DNA of 64,000 nucleotides from Clarkia xantiana subsp. parviflora (GCA_036873135.1 JAPTYO010000015.1:59339-123338); one strand, 5' to 3'. Numbered from the stretch's first letter, positions 1 through 11,887 are shown. Numbers and translations are program-made. Notes: a model not told the origin generated them from the letters alone.

Positions 1-1908
1 TACTCTTTGAAAGTACATGTTTACAGCTTAAGAACATGGTGTCGTGGTCGAACATGTGACATTACATACTTGAGGAAAAATTTTCTGATGCATTGACAGT
101 TTAAGAATATTGAGTCTTGATAAAAACAGGAGCATGATATTACACATGTCAGGTCCCACTTGTTGATAACATTGACATCGGTAAGAAGTAGGCTCTGAAA
201 GCTACCACGACATTGTAAAAGTATCGACCGACGCATAAGGTGAAAACCTGAAGTGCTCAGTTCGGGCATGGAATAAAATCTCTGAAATAAGTTAGCAAAC
301 GAAGAAGGATGAAGTCGGTAAAACGATTTTCCTTCTGTACGCCTAGAACGATAAGTCAGGCTAAGCATTAAAATCAAGTGACACAATTCTAAAATCATAG
401 TTTATAAACATAATGTTGAGGTCAGTTTGTCAGACATCCCCATGGGATGATGAGAAGTCATTCACATTAATGTAAAACTATGTTCCATTATAATCGGTAA
501 AAAAGGCCAGCATAATAGCTGAAGAGTGATAATGAGTGACATCATATCACAATGCAAGATCAATTTGCGCATTAAACACGTATTTAGGACAAGAGTATGA
601 TGACTACTCTTTGAATGTACATGTTTACAGCTTAAGAACATGGTGTCGTGGTCGAACATGTGACAATACATACTTGAGTACAAAAATCTTTGATGCATTG
701 ACAGTTTCAGAACATTGAGTCTTGATCAAAACAGGAGCACGATATTACACACATCAGGTCCCACTTATTGATAACATTTACATCAGTAAGAAGTAGGCTT
801 TGAAAGCTACCACAACCTTGTAAATGTATCGACTGACGCATAAGGTGAAAAACTGAAGTGCTCAGTTCGGAGATGGGATAAAATCTCTGAAATTAGTTAG
901 CAAACGAAGTAAGATGAAGTCGGTTTAACGATTTTCCTTCCGTACGCCTAGAACGATAAATCAGCCTAAGCATTCAAATCAAGTGACACAATTCTAAAAT
1001 CTTTGTTTATAAACATAATATTGGAGTCAGTTTGTCAGACATACCCATGGGATGATGAGAAGTCATTCACATTAATGTAAAACTATGTTCCATTATAATC
1101 GGTAAAAAACGCCGCCATAATAGCTGAAGAGTGATAATGAGTTACATCATATCACAATGCAACATTAATTTGCGCATTAAACAAGTATTTAGGACAAGAG
1201 TATGATGACTACTCTTTGAAAGTACATGTTTACAGCTTATGAACATGGTGTCGTGGTCGAACACGTGGCATTACATACTTGAGGACGAATTTTCTAATGC
1301 ATTGACAGTTTCAGAATATTGAGTCTTGATCAAAACAGGAGCATGATATTACACACATCAGGTCCCACTTATTGATAACATTTACATCAGTAAGAAGTAG
1401 GCTTTGAAAGCTACCACGACCTTGTAAATGTATCGAGTGACGCATAAGGTGAAAACCTGAAGTGCTCAGTTCGGAGATGGGATAAAATCTCTGAAATTAG
1501 TTAGCAAACGAAGTAGGATGAAGTCGGTTTAACGATTTTCCTTCCGTACGCCTAGAATGATAAGTCAGACTAATCATTCAAATCAAGTGACACAATTCTA
1601 AAAGCATAGTATATAAACATAATTTTGGAGTCACTTTGTCAGACATTCCCCATGGGATGATGGGAAGTCATTCACATTAATGTAAAACTATGTTCCATTA
1701 TAATCAGTAAAAAACGCCGCCATCATAGCTGAAGAGTGATAATGAGTTACATCAAATCAAGTGACACAATTCTAAAAGCATAGTTTGTAAACATAATGTT
1801 GGAGTCAGTTTGTCAGACATTCCCCATGGGATGATGAGAAGTCATTCACATTAATGTAAAACTATGTTCCATTATAATCGGTAAAAAACGCCGCCATAAT
1901 AGTTGAAG
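1..1908 (+). repeat. ~605-bp direct tandem repeats (three copies plus a partial)
   Basis: A unit opening with TACTCTTTGAAAGTACATG starts at 1, 604 and 1210, a period of about 605 bp, with only scattered substitutions between copies. At about 1750 the third copy jumps back to an internal point (AAATCAAGTGACACAATTC) and repeats ~150 bp. No long reading frame survives, and the translated frames are not conserved between copies. The same sequence, more diverged and inverted, lies at 48430-48973 in continuity with copia B, so the unit probably comes from the 5' part of that copia family. The window starts inside the array. Confidence 0.85.
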
Positions 1909-2910
1909 AGTAGTCATCACCCTTCTTCGTTTGCTAACTTATTTCAGAGATTTTATCCCATCTCCGAACTGACCACTTTAGGTTTTCACCTTATGCGCCA
2001 GTCGATACTTTTACAAGGTCGTGGTAGCTTTCAAAGCCTACTTCTTACCGATGTAAATGTTATCAATAAGTGGGACCTGATGTGTGTAATATCATGCTCC
2101 TGTTTTGATCAAGACTCAATATTTTGAAACTGTCAATGCATCAGAAAATTCGTCCTCAAGTATTTAATCTCACACGTTCGACCACGACACCATGTTCTTA
2201 AGCTATAAACACGTACTTTCAAAGAGTAGTCATTATATTCTTGTCCTAAATACGTGTTTAATCCGCAAATTAATGTTACATGGTGATATGATGTAACTCA
2301 TTATCACTCTTCAGCTATTATGGCGGCGTTTTTTTATCGATTATAATGGAACATAGTTTTATATTAATGTGAATGATTTCCCATCATCCCATGGGAAATG
2401 TCTGACAAAGTGACTTCAAAATTATGTTTATATACTATGCTTTTAGAATTGTGTCACTTGATTTGAATGCTTAGCCTGACTTATCGTTCTAGGCGTACAG
2501 AAGGAAAAATCGTTAAACCGACTTCATCCTACTTCGTTTGCTAACTAATTTCAGAGATTTTATCCCATCTCCGAACTGAGCACTTCAGGTTTTCACCTTC
2601 TGCGACAGTCGATACATTTACAAGGTCGTGGTAGCTTTCAAAGCCTACTTCTTACTGATGTAAATGTTATCAATAAGTGGGACCGATGTGTGTAATATCA
2701 TGCTCCTGTTTTGATCAAGACTCAATATTCTGAAACTGTCAGTGCATTAGAAAATTTGTCCTCAAGTATGTAATGTCACATGTTCGACCACGACACCATG
2801 TTCTTAAGCTGTAAACATGTACTTTCAAAGAGTAGTCATCATACTCTTGTCCTAAATACGTGTTTAATGCGCAAATTAATGTTGCATTGTGATATGATGT
2901 AACTCATTAT
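1909..2910 (-). repeat. Inverted copies of the ~605-bp repeat
   Basis: From about 1909 the unit reads in reverse. A partial copy runs to about 2228, where the reverse complement of the unit start (TCAAAGAGTA) is seen. A full copy follows to about 2835, then a third partial one. With the direct copies to the left this forms an inverted repeat with arms of about 1 kb. The switch point near 1905 cuts the unit mid-way in both orientations, so it is a rearrangement junction and not an element end. Confidence 0.8.
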
Positions 2911-3043
2911 CTCCGAACATGGTGTCATTGTCGAACATGTGACATTACATACTTGAGGACGAATTTTCCGATGCATTGACAGTTCTAGAATATTGAGTCT
3001 TGATCAAAACAGGAGCATGATATTACAGACATCAGGTCCCACT
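2911..3043 (+). repeat. Forward fragment of the same repeat, leading into copia A
   Basis: This piece returns to the forward orientation, from AACATGGTGTC to ATCAGGTCCCACTT. It runs directly into copia A, matching the arrangement seen in reverse in copia B at 48430-48560. It is the evidence that the repeat belongs to the copia family. Confidence 0.7.
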
Positions 3044-5107
3044 TAAGGGAGAGATTTGGACAAACAATTCAAGTGAATGACATGGTAAATGATAATTGAA
3101 CATTATCATAATAAAACCAGTGAGATGGATAAACTCCTTTCACACGAATTCACTGTAGCTGTTGAGACGAATCAAGATGAACTTGATTATCGTAATGCTG
3201 AACCAGGAATGCCACAACTACCTAAACTACCCATTGTTCCCAGTGGGAGTGATCCAACAAACTTTGTTCCAGATCCTAGTGATCAAGGAATTCATCTTGG
3301 ATGTAAAACTCCGAGATCGAGAAGTCGTCCAAGGAAAGTTGTTGGTTATGGTCCAAGGACTGCTCTTGTACCCAATAGAGGTGATGCTCTGATAAGAAGC
3401 ATTATCTCGAGTGGGAGAATTGATCCCAATTGGAAGAAATGCTCCAATAAGAGGCATTATTCCGATTGGGAGAGACGTTAAGACTCAAAGACAGGATAAA
3501 CAAGTCTAGACGAAAGTCAAAGGCATCGAACTTCTCCAAAGAAGTATCCCATCTAGAAGAGTGATGACCTCACTCTAACAACTGTTGGCCTGCATTGGAC
3601 AGACCTCAAGTGGAGAAATGGATGAAAATAATGAATGAGAGAGATCGCCTAAATGAAAACCATTATAGTTTGTAGTTGATTTACCTGCTAACCACAGAGG
3701 CATATGGATATGGTGAGTACTGAAAAAAGGCTCGCCACTGATGGAAAAGGTCGAGTGATACAAACCCAACTTTTTGCGAAAGGCTATACCCAACTTGACG
3801 GAGAGGACTTTAACGAAACATACTCACAAACTGTGCGTAAAACCTCGGTAAGGGCCATTTATGGTCCTGGTCGCAGGTCTCGCTTTCGAACCTCACCAAA
3901 TGAGTATTAAGACCGCATTCCTCCTCGGAAACCTGGAGGAAGGATCTACATAGAGCAACCAGAGAGTTTCATTACTCCTGGTAACGAACGTAAAGTTTGT
4001 AAACTCCAAAGATCCATTTACGGTCTTAAACAGTCGTCTCGGAAATGGTACCACATATTCCACGAGGAAATCGTAGGAAACAGATCTGTGAGTTTATTAC
4101 AAGGATTCATGCGTGTATTATAAGACTTCCATGTCGAAGTATGTCATCTTAACCTTATGAGTGGACGACATACTTATTGCTGTAAACGACATGAGATTTA
4201 TGAATAAGTCAAAGTCCTGGTTGGCATCTGTATTTGAGATGAAGAACATGGGAGAGGCCACGTACATCTTAGGCATTAAGATTGCTAGAGATCGGTTTAC
4301 CCGGAATTGTGTCTGTCTCAAGAAGCTTATATCAACAAACTGTTGAAAAGATTCAGATTACAGGATGCCAAACCCGTTGATACGCCGGTGGTGTTTGGGT
4401 GCGCACTGTCAAAACGTGACGGCCCCAAGAACCTGGCAGAGCGTGAACAGATGAAGGGTGCGGAGTATTTGAGCATGGTCGCTAGTTTGATGTACGCCAT
4501 GCAATGCACCCGTCCGGATATCTGTTACGCTGTGGGCCTAGTAGCACGTTTCCAATCAGATCTTGGCTATCAACATTTAAAGGATGTAAAACGAATAATT
4601 CGTTATCTGAAAGGTACTGCCGACTACGCGCTGTGCTATGAGGGTAAAAAGTTAGAATTGACCGGTTATAGTGACGCCGACCATGGTGGCGATCCAGATG
4701 ATCGTAAGTCCACTACAGGGGGAGTGTTCCTCCTTGCTAATGCCGTCATTTCATGGACGAGCAAGAAGCAAACATGTGTCGCGCTGTCCACAATGGAATC
4801 GGAATTCGTAGCTCTCTCTAAGAATGCACAAGAAGCGGTCTGGCTCAAAAGGCTTCTAACTGCGCTGCTTGGTGGTGATGTTGAGAATAGACCTGTGAAG
4901 GTCTTCTCTGACAGTCAAGCAGCCATTGCGGCTGTTAAGAATCCGAAGTACCATAGTAGGACCAAACACATTGATGTGAAATATTTCTATGCTAAATCTA
5001 TGGTTGAAGACAATACAATCACTATGGAATACTTTTCCACTGATAATATAATAGCGGACCCATTAACTAAACCCAGCATTTTGATATTAGAAAGTTACAT
5101 TTTGTAA
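3044..5107 (+). pseudogene. Copia A: decayed Ty1/copia pol (linker, RT, RNase H)
   Basis: This is a remnant of a Ty1/copia polyprotein. The first part (3089-3481) is the low-complexity linker between integrase and RT. RT motifs are scattered over frames: GYTQLDGEDFNETYSQ near 3783 and a degenerate VDDILIAVND near 4165. RNase H is best kept in an open 266-codon stretch at 4307-5107, with YSDADHGGDPDDRKSTTG, ALSTMESEFVALS, VFSDSQAAIAAVKNP and DPLTKP. Compared with copia B, about 80 bp including the last ~18 codons is deleted after DPLTKP (near 5075). Gag, protease and integrase are missing. Stops and frameshifts make it non-functional. Confidence 0.85.
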
Positions 5108-5860
5108 GCAAAAGAATTGCAATTGAGTTTATGATCAATCGACGTCATAATGTTTTGATTACATCAGGTTTATGGTAGCATGATTGACATATCCCTTTCA
5201 TGTGAACCCAAAAGGTTTAGGTATGCTATCAACGCGTGCTTCATACTACGCGTGCCACGTTCGACCACGGGGTCTCAGCTCGGTTGTGCTAGGAAGGAAT
5301 CCTCGTGATTCTGGCGGGCGCAAACATCTTCACCTAGAGCATGTGATTGATCCCAGGATCCTTATGAAGAGGCACCTAAAGTATCCTCATGGACTTAGAA
5401 CTCATATATAAGGTCATGCTCAATGCTCGCTTCCCGGCGTACGAGCGTAGTGCTGAACAAAAAGGCCCAGTGACCACGTCTTTGGAAACCGGTTGGGTCT
5501 GACTAAGGATATGAGCGATGGGGATGGTCAAGTTCACCAGTAATTCACCGACTCTTGTATTCACTAGGTGGCCACCAACTGGATATTAGTTGAAGGTTGT
5601 GAATACTTGTACGGATGCCTTGGAGAAGTGTTCCTATGTGGAAACTAGGCAAATGGAGAATTAACAGTTGACCTAGGATACAACGCGGTACAATATATAA
5701 ATGTTTTTTTACAACAGGTTGGTTGGAGAAAAGGGAATCAACGTTCCACGGGCGCTACAATACACCAAACAGATGAGTAGCACGATGCCCGTCATATCCG
5801 CCGGTCGCACGGCAAACCTCGTATGAACTATTCGGAAGCATGGAGTAGATCAAAGGAGAG
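5108..5860 (+). other. 3' non-coding part of copia A
   Basis: This stretch is non-coding. It matches in reverse the sequence beside copia B at 39786-40560, for example the shared segments around GAATACAAGAGTCGGTGAAT and CAATTGAGTTTATGATCAA. It should hold the polypurine tract and 3' LTR of the family, but I could not place LTR ends because no second LTR copy is in the window. Confidence 0.6.
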
Positions 5861-5863
5861 AAA

Positions 5864-6545
5864 TGTTGATGCAGATTTGGACGACAATACATTAACAGGC
5901 TCCCTCCCATTCCGGCGAGTGGGAGCTGTAAGCATATGGTAATTGACGCTGTAATTGGTAGCCCATAATATGTATAGTTAACCTAATGAACTTGGGTAAA
6001 TGTCACATTAGGGTAATTGGGCTAGACCCAAATCCCAATTGACATGGGAGGCCCAAAATTGGGCCTCCCCAAATACATAGGCCGGCCGAAACCCTAGGTG
6101 GGGTAAAGTGGACATTTTTTCACTTTACTCCTCCTATAAATAAGAGGTGTTAGGGGATTTTTAGGGTTAATCACAATTCTCTCATTAGAGTGTTTTAAAG
6201 AGAAACCCCCCCCCCCCCCATAAACCCTAGTTCGGCCGAACCATATCCCTCACCAAGGGTGTGCCAAATTGCCTTTGAGCAAACTCTCCAGAGATCTGTC
6301 CCCGTGCCAAGAATCGATCAGAGGCTTTGCTGGGGAGCTTGCACCATGTAGGGCTTCTCTAACAAGAACCTCTACGGGTCCCGACCGGAGGATCGTGAAC
6401 TCCCTCCAGAGAAGATCTTTGGTCTACGGATCATCCTAAAGGTATGTGTGAAACTTCCGCTGCGCAATTCCAATTACTACCATGTACCTTGTTTAAGTAT
6501 CCATAGTGATTACTCCCCGTAATCTAAAACAAGGTATAGGGTTCG
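5864..6545 (+). repeat. LTR-like fragment X1 (forward)
   Basis: This follows the same plan as the LTRs at 8576-9175 and 10470-11070, read in the opposite direction: a CACATTAG block, a GGCCGGCCGAAA-type block, a TATA-like TCCTATAAATAAGAG at about 6132, then TTCGGCCGAACC. It carries a run of 14 or more C at about 6207. The left boundary is approximate. Confidence 0.55.
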
Positions 6546-6851
6546 GCTGAACTACGGAATTTAGGGAGAGGGATTTATTTTGTCTCAACACAAAGGAGGT
6601 AAAGTGATTAGCCCTTAATAAATCCCTGACACTCCCTATTCATAAGAGGAGGTGGGAAAACCCACCTCAACCCTGTTAGAGTTTCGGCCGGCCACTATCG
6701 TGTAAAGGGGAGGCCCAATTTTGGGTCTCTCATGTAAATTGGGAATTTAGGCCTAGCTCAAAATTTCTAATGTGACATTACCAAATTACTTATGTATTGC
6801 GCTTATATTGACGGGCTCCTATTACGGCGGCCCATTCACCAAATGCCAACA
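6546..6851 (-). repeat. LTR-like fragment X2 (reverse)
   Basis: This is the 5' part of the same LTR family on the minus strand. It starts at the end AAATGCCAACA (6841-6851) and reads leftwards through the CACATTAG and GGCCGGCC blocks to the TATA-like region. It lies tail to tail with X1, so the pair forms an inverted repeat of diverged arms. Confidence 0.55.
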
Positions 6852-6905
6852 CTTGGAACTTTGAAGGTAATTTTAAAGTTCTAAAAAAGATTTGGATTTT
6901 AAATT

Positions 6906-7586
6906 GGGAATAGAACCTAAAAACCGTCTGGATTTTCTTCGAGTGTCAGTTTGGTGTCTGAATTTTAAACTGTTGATATTTAGTGTCCCAAATTTCAGTT
7001 TTCTGTCTATTTGGTTTTCCGTTAGTTTCTGGGGTTAATTTTAACAGATTGAGTTAAAAAGACTATTTTGCCTTTTTTTTTTTTGAAAGACTCCATTTCG
7101 GCCACCCACCCCGGCTCCGACCACCCACCTCTAACTCCGGCCACGCACCTCCAATCGGTCGGAATTAGCCGGAATTGGCTCTAAATCCTAAATCGGAGCT
7201 CCTTAACCCTATATCGGCCGGAATAAGTCAGAATAGGCCGGAATCGACCGGAATCGGGAAGGGTTTGGCCGAAATCGGGGTGGGTTGGACGTAATCCGCC
7301 GGAATCGGGGGGGGGGGGGGGGGGGGGGTTGGCCGTAATCGTCCGGAATCAGGGTGGATTTGGCCGGAATCGTTCGGAACCCAAATTCTGGTCAGGGGTA
7401 TTTTTGGAATTTTGAAAAAAATTCACCCACCTGACCATCACGTGACCAGATTTCGTTCAACTTAACCCCAAAATTTAACGGAGACACCAAATAGCAACAC
7501 ATATGAAAATTGGGACATTGAATTTCAACCTCAGACACCAAACTGACACATAGGTAAAAATTGTGACAGTTTTAGGTTCTATTCCC
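6906..7586. mobile_element. Non-autonomous Mutator-like TIR element with 9-bp TSD
   Basis: The ends are inverted repeats of about 140 bp starting GGGAATAGAACCTAAAA on the left and ending in the complement on the right. They share the blocks GTGTCAGTTTGGTGTCTGA and GGGGTTAA. The element is flanked by TTTTAAATT (6897-6905) and TTTCAAATT (7587-7595), a 9-bp duplication with one mismatch, which is the length produced by Mutator-like transposases. The 681-bp interior has no coding capacity and holds short GGCCGGAATC repeats and a G-run of more than 20 at about 7308. Confidence 0.7.
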
Positions 7587-7606
7587 TTTCAAATTTGATA
7601 ATACCT

Positions 7607-7990
7607 AAATTCAGTTGACCTGAACCGGTCCGGTTAAACCGGTTCGTTTCAGTCAACCTGGTCCGACCGGTCTGGTCCGGTCAATCCGGTTCGTTTGAAT
7701 CAACTCGGTCCGACCAGCCCGGTCCGTTAGGTTAATTCGGTTCGATTTTCTCGAACAAAGTTGGGTTTGACCAGAACCATTAGCCCACCTAGTCTGACCC
7801 GACCCGATCCGGGTCTGACCGATTGAGAAATCTGGGTCAGACCGATTGAGAAATCCGGGTCGGTTGACCCGTCAAGTTTGAACCGGTTGAACCTGACCCG
7901 AACCCGAACCAGTTCGGATCCCAAGGGTTATTCGAGTCGCTCGACCCGACTAGGTTGTGCATTTGGTCTGGCCCAGTAACCCTAGCGTTT
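7607..7990. repeat. CCGGTT/GACCCG-rich degenerate low-complexity DNA
   Basis: Short words such as CCGGTTC, GGTCCGACC and GACCCGA recur in both orientations without a fixed period. A duplicated phrase, GACCGATTGAGAAATC, occurs at about 7819 and 7841. The small minus-strand frame here encodes only this low-complexity sequence. I see no gene. Confidence 0.5.
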
Positions 7991-8279
7991 CAACCGAATT
8001 ATTACTTGGTAGCTAAGTAGGGTTTTAAAATCCACCAAAGCCGCCAAGCAACAATAAATATAATAGATATTTCCCATATATAATAAATGCGCAATATATA
8101 ACTATAATTGACTAGATTCTATATTAGGGATCAAATCTATCAGTAAGTATTTTCTCAATAATTTACGTAATAAATTAATCACTAAATATATATATTTGCC
8201 TAAAATCATGCATAGAATATATCAGTAATTAATGTCACGATTTTACTGCGACTAACCCTAGTTGTCGCTGACCAATTTT
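7991..8279. other. AT-rich spacer, nothing recognised
   Basis: This is AT-rich sequence with short ATATAT runs and no open frame or repeat partner in the window. Confidence 0.4.
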
Positions 8280-8562
8280 CGCCAGAAAAATATATATGTT
8301 TTGTTTATTAAGAGGGAGGCGGCCACGCAGTGGGGGCCTGACCGTGGCCGTCACGGCCAGCCACGGTCAAGCCGCAACTTGTGCCGGGGCTTGGCCTAGC
8401 TTTCCCATGCCTGAGCAGCGGCCCTAGGGTTTGGTGTGCAAATTTTAAAATCAAATTATACCCCGATAAAAAATACAATGTCCAATTTTAATTAAAAAAA
8501 TCACGTTTTCATAGAAAATCATGAACACTGTTCCAAAAAAAAATCATGAACACCCTACACAT

Positions 8563-8574
8563 GCTCTGATACCA
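8563..8574 (-). promoter_or_regulatory. Primer-binding site (initiator-Met tRNA type)
   Basis: On the minus strand this reads TGGTATCAGAGC directly after the LTR end TGCATCA. That is the usual initiator-methionine tRNA primer site of copia-type and TRIM/LARD-type elements, and it fixes the adjacent LTR as a 5' LTR on the minus strand. Confidence 0.75.
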
Positions 8575-8575
8575 C

Positions 8576-9175
8576 TGATGCAAAAGTATGGGGATTATTC
8601 ATACGGATCAAACATAGGCACATGCTAGGTAAACTAATTACACAACAGAAAGGGTGCACATACCTATTTTCGCGATCTGATACCCAAGACTTCAACGAGG
8701 GAGTTCACGATCTACAAGACGGTGTCCAGCGGAACTCTGTTTGAGAAGAAATCCACAGGCAATGGTCTACAAAACAAAGCCTCTTCAATTTGGTTGCTGG
8801 ATGGATCTCTGGGATGAATTGCTTGTCACAATTCGGCACCTCCTTGGTGTGAGGACGGTTTCGTTCGAACCCTTTGCTGTAAAGGGAGAGGGATTTCTTT
8901 TCTGATAACTAAAAGACTGAGAGTGATCAACCCCGAGAAATCCCTAACACCTCATATTTATAAGAGGAGTTGAGCAAAACCCCATGGTTGCTCACCTATA
9001 ATTCGGCCGAACCATATAGCTAATTTGGGCCGGCCCTATTGGGCCGCGCACGGCCCATAGGGATTTCGGCCTCACCTGAGATTCTTTATGTGCCATACCC
9101 CAAATTAGACTTAGTTTTCTGCGTTTATATTAATGAGCTCCTATTAAGGCGACCAGTTTACTTCAAATGCCAATA
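8576..9175 (-). repeat. 5' LTR X3 of a tRNA-Met-primed element
   Basis: This 600-bp LTR on the minus strand ends in TGCATCA beside the primer site. It has a TATA-like CTTATAAATATGAGG at about 8945. The 5' terminus is mutated (TATTGGCATTT instead of TGTTGGCATTT). No pol follows inside this unit, so it is a truncated or non-autonomous copy. Confidence 0.65.
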
Positions 9176-9560
9176 TATGTCTCCATCGCACCTATCCTCT
9201 TTTCTTTAAGACTTAGAGGAATGAGTATACTTCTCCTTTCGTGGGCAGTGACTTCTTTCCCTATGTCTGTAAGGAGCTTTTCATGTGATCTCTCAAGATC
9301 AATGTAGTGTTCTACTTTGTCGGCGTGGGCCTCCAGTTTCCTGATGGGTTTCTTTATCATGCTCTCTTTGAGTGCCTGAATTTGCGGGCCCAGTCCTCTC
9401 TAGAAGGCTCTAACTATCTCACCATCAGTTTCATCCTCGCTCAATTGCTGCAACGTTTTATGATGCTGGTGCAATTCCAGATGGTATTAGAGGCAGTGAA
9501 ACTGCTAGGAATGGTTATGTAACTCAAGTTGTTGATGACTGTATACGTAACATTGGCTCA
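9176..9560. pseudogene. Short gene-like fragment, duplicated
   Basis: The minus strand of 9163-9360 reads a charged, helical peptide with the stretch KLEAHADKVEHYIDLERSH. The copy at 11068-11259 keeps the same stretch but is frameshifted afterwards. To the right, the plus strand carries the phrase GNGYVTQ-type VTQVVDDCIRNIGS at about 9500. These look like remnants of host exons in opposed directions. I cannot name the parent gene with confidence. Confidence 0.3.
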
Positions 9561-10212
9561 CTACCGACTATTACGCCGCCAATATAGGCATTTTTTATGC
9601 CTTAACCTAACGCAAATGCAGATGTAAATGCGAATTTCTTACCACCGGCCGACAACTCCATTAATTAAGTAATGCTTAACATTTTCTGGGGCAAGTGATT
9701 AAGTTATTAAAAATGAGGGAAATATATGATTCATACATTGATATTATTTTTCAACTTGGGGTTAAAATTTATAATGTATGTATATTTGTATAACAGTTGA
9801 TTTCTCAAGCTCAAGTCAGCATTTATTTGTACTAGCTAGAAAATAGTGTATGTGTGTTCATTTTCATTCTAAAGAAAGTCATATCCTTGTCAATTTCACA
9901 CAGTAGAATAAGAAGTTGCATATATATAATATCTCTTTATTAATATGATGATCTCAACGAGAAAACAAAAGAACAAACAGGAATTCCAATAAACCAATAG
10001 GTTGAACTGTTACAATTAGAAACAAATGAGGCTCCGATGAAGGTTATTTTTCCATGAATCTCGGACTGCTGCTTTTTAGCGAAATAAGACATTCCTAGCT
10101 CGGAGTAAGTCTTTATAAATCGGGAAAAGCATTAATAGACATGAAGAAGGATAGGTGCTATCGAAGTCAAATAAAACAAATTTTAGATTGTGGCTAAGTA
10201 AGCATTTCAAGC
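9561..10212. other. Duplicated extensin 3' flank without the gene
   Basis: This matches 11460-12155, the region downstream of the extensin stop. It includes the AATAAA-bearing TCTCTTTATTAATATG block and the GGCTAAGTAAG block just before the extensin stop codon. The coding sequence is absent here, because the unit joins directly to the next copy at about 10212. Confidence 0.75.
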
Positions 10213-10456
10213 ATTTTGCTAGAAAAATAAATTTTTTTATTAAGAGGGAGGCGGCCACGCCGTGGTGGCCTGGCCGTGGCCGCCCCGGCCAATCCGCGAC
10301 TCGCGCCGTGGCTTGGCCTAGGTTGGCCACACTTGTGACACAGCCCTAGGGTTTGGTGCACAAATATTTAGATCAAACTTTACCTCGATAAAAAATACAA
10401 AGTCCAATTTTGAAAAAAATTACGTTTTCATTGAAAATCATGAACACCCTACACAT

Positions 10457-10468
10457 GCTCTGATACCA
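10457..10468 (-). promoter_or_regulatory. Primer-binding site (initiator-Met tRNA type), second copy
   Basis: This is the same TGGTATCAGAGC site on the minus strand as at 8563, next to LTR X4. Confidence 0.7.
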
Positions 10469-10469
10469 C

Positions 10470-11070
10470 TGATGGAATATTATGGGGATTATTCATACGG
10501 ATCAAACATAGGCACATGCTAGGTAAACTAATTACACAGCGGAAAAGGTGCATATACCTATTTTCGCTAACCGATGCCTAGGACTTCAACGAGTGTGATC
10601 ACGATTTACATGACGGTGTCCTGCGGATCTCTGTTTGAGAAGAAATCCACAGGAAATGGTCTCCACAACAAAGCATCTTCAATTCGGTTGTTGGATGTAT
10701 CTCTGGGGTGAATTGCTTGTCACAATTCGGCATCTCCTTTGTGTGAGGAAGGTTTCGTCCGAGCCGTTTGATGTAAAGGTTGAAGGATTTCTTTTCTGAC
10801 AACTAAAAGAGAGAGAGTGATCAACCCCAAGAAATCCCTAACACCTCCTATTTATAAAAGGAGGTGAGCAAAACTTCTTGGGTTGCTCACCTATAATTCG
10901 GCCGAACCATATAGCTAATTTGGGCCGGCACTTTTGGGCCGCGCATGGCCCATAGGAATTTCGGCCTCACCTGAGATCCCTTATGTGGCATACCCAAAAT
11001 TAGACTTAGTCTGCTGCGCTTATATTAATGGGCTCCTAATTAAACGGCCCGTTTACTCCAAATGCCATCA
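10470..11070 (-). repeat. 5' LTR X4, duplicate of X3
   Basis: This 601-bp LTR ends in TTCCATCA on the minus strand. It has the same blocks as X3, including TCGGCCGAACCATATAGCTAATT and a TATA-like CCTATTTATAAAAGGAGG at about 10847. It arose from X3 (or the reverse) by the segmental duplication and not by a separate insertion. Confidence 0.65.
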
Positions 11071-11881
11071 TCTGTCTCTATCGCGCCTATCCTCTTTTCT
11101 TTGAGACTTAGAGGAATGAGTATAATCCTCCTTTTTATGGGTAGTAACTTTGTTCCCTATGTCCGGAAGGAGCTTTTCATGCGATCTCTCAAGATCAATG
11201 TAGTGTTTTACTTTGGCGGCGTGGGCCTCCAGTTTCCTGATGGGTCTCTTATTAATCATGCTATCTTTGGTGTCTGACTTTGCTGGCCCAGTCCTCTCTA
11301 GAAGGCTCTACCTATCTCGCCATCAGTTGCAACCTCGCTCAATTGCTGCAACATTTTAAGATACCGGTGCAATTGCATATGGTATTAGGAATGGTTATGT
11401 AACTCAGGTTGTTGATGACTGTATACATAACATTGGCTCACTACCTGCTATTACGCTACCAATATAAGCAGTTTTTATGCCTTCATCTAACGCAAATGCA
11501 AATGTAAATGCCAATTTCTTACCACCGGCCGACAACTCCAATAATTAAGTAATGCTTAACATTTTTTGGCCAAATGATTAAGTTGTTAAAACTGAGCGAA
11601 ATTTATGATTCATACATGAATATTATTTTTGAACTTGTGGTTAAACTTTATCATGCATGTAAGTATATGATTGATAATTTAATATTACTTTTCAACTTGT
11701 GGTTAAAATTTATGATGTACGTATGTATATTTGTATAACGGTTGATTTCTCAAGCTCAAGTCAGCATTTATTCGTACTAGCTAGAAGATAGTGTATGTGT
11801 GTTCATTTTTCATTCTAAAGAAAGTCATATCCTTGTCAATTTCACACAGTAGTATAAGAAGTTGCATATATATATAATCTC

Positions 11882-11887
11882 TTTATT
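11882..11887 (-). terminator. Possible poly(A) signal of the extensin gene
   Basis: AATAAA on the minus strand, about 280 bp after the extensin stop codon. The spacing is acceptable for a plant 3' UTR. No experimental support is visible. Confidence 0.35.

Larger units (their letters stand above)
8280..10212. repeat. Left unit of a ~1.93-kb tandem duplication
   Basis: The whole stretch is repeated at about 10213-12155 in the same order: a GC-rich leader (ATTAAGAGGGAGGCGGCC at 8307 and 10239), an LTR, a short gene-like fragment, then the extensin 3' flank. The offset is about 1932 bp. This unit ends where the extensin coding region would start, so it carries the 3' flank without the gene. Substitutions and small indels of several percent suggest an old duplication. 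Confidence 0.85.

Noticed and set aside
7308..7330. Poly-G run as a regulatory quadruplex
   Set aside because: It is inside a non-coding MITE and its length is unreliable in sequencing. Nothing nearby suggests regulation.
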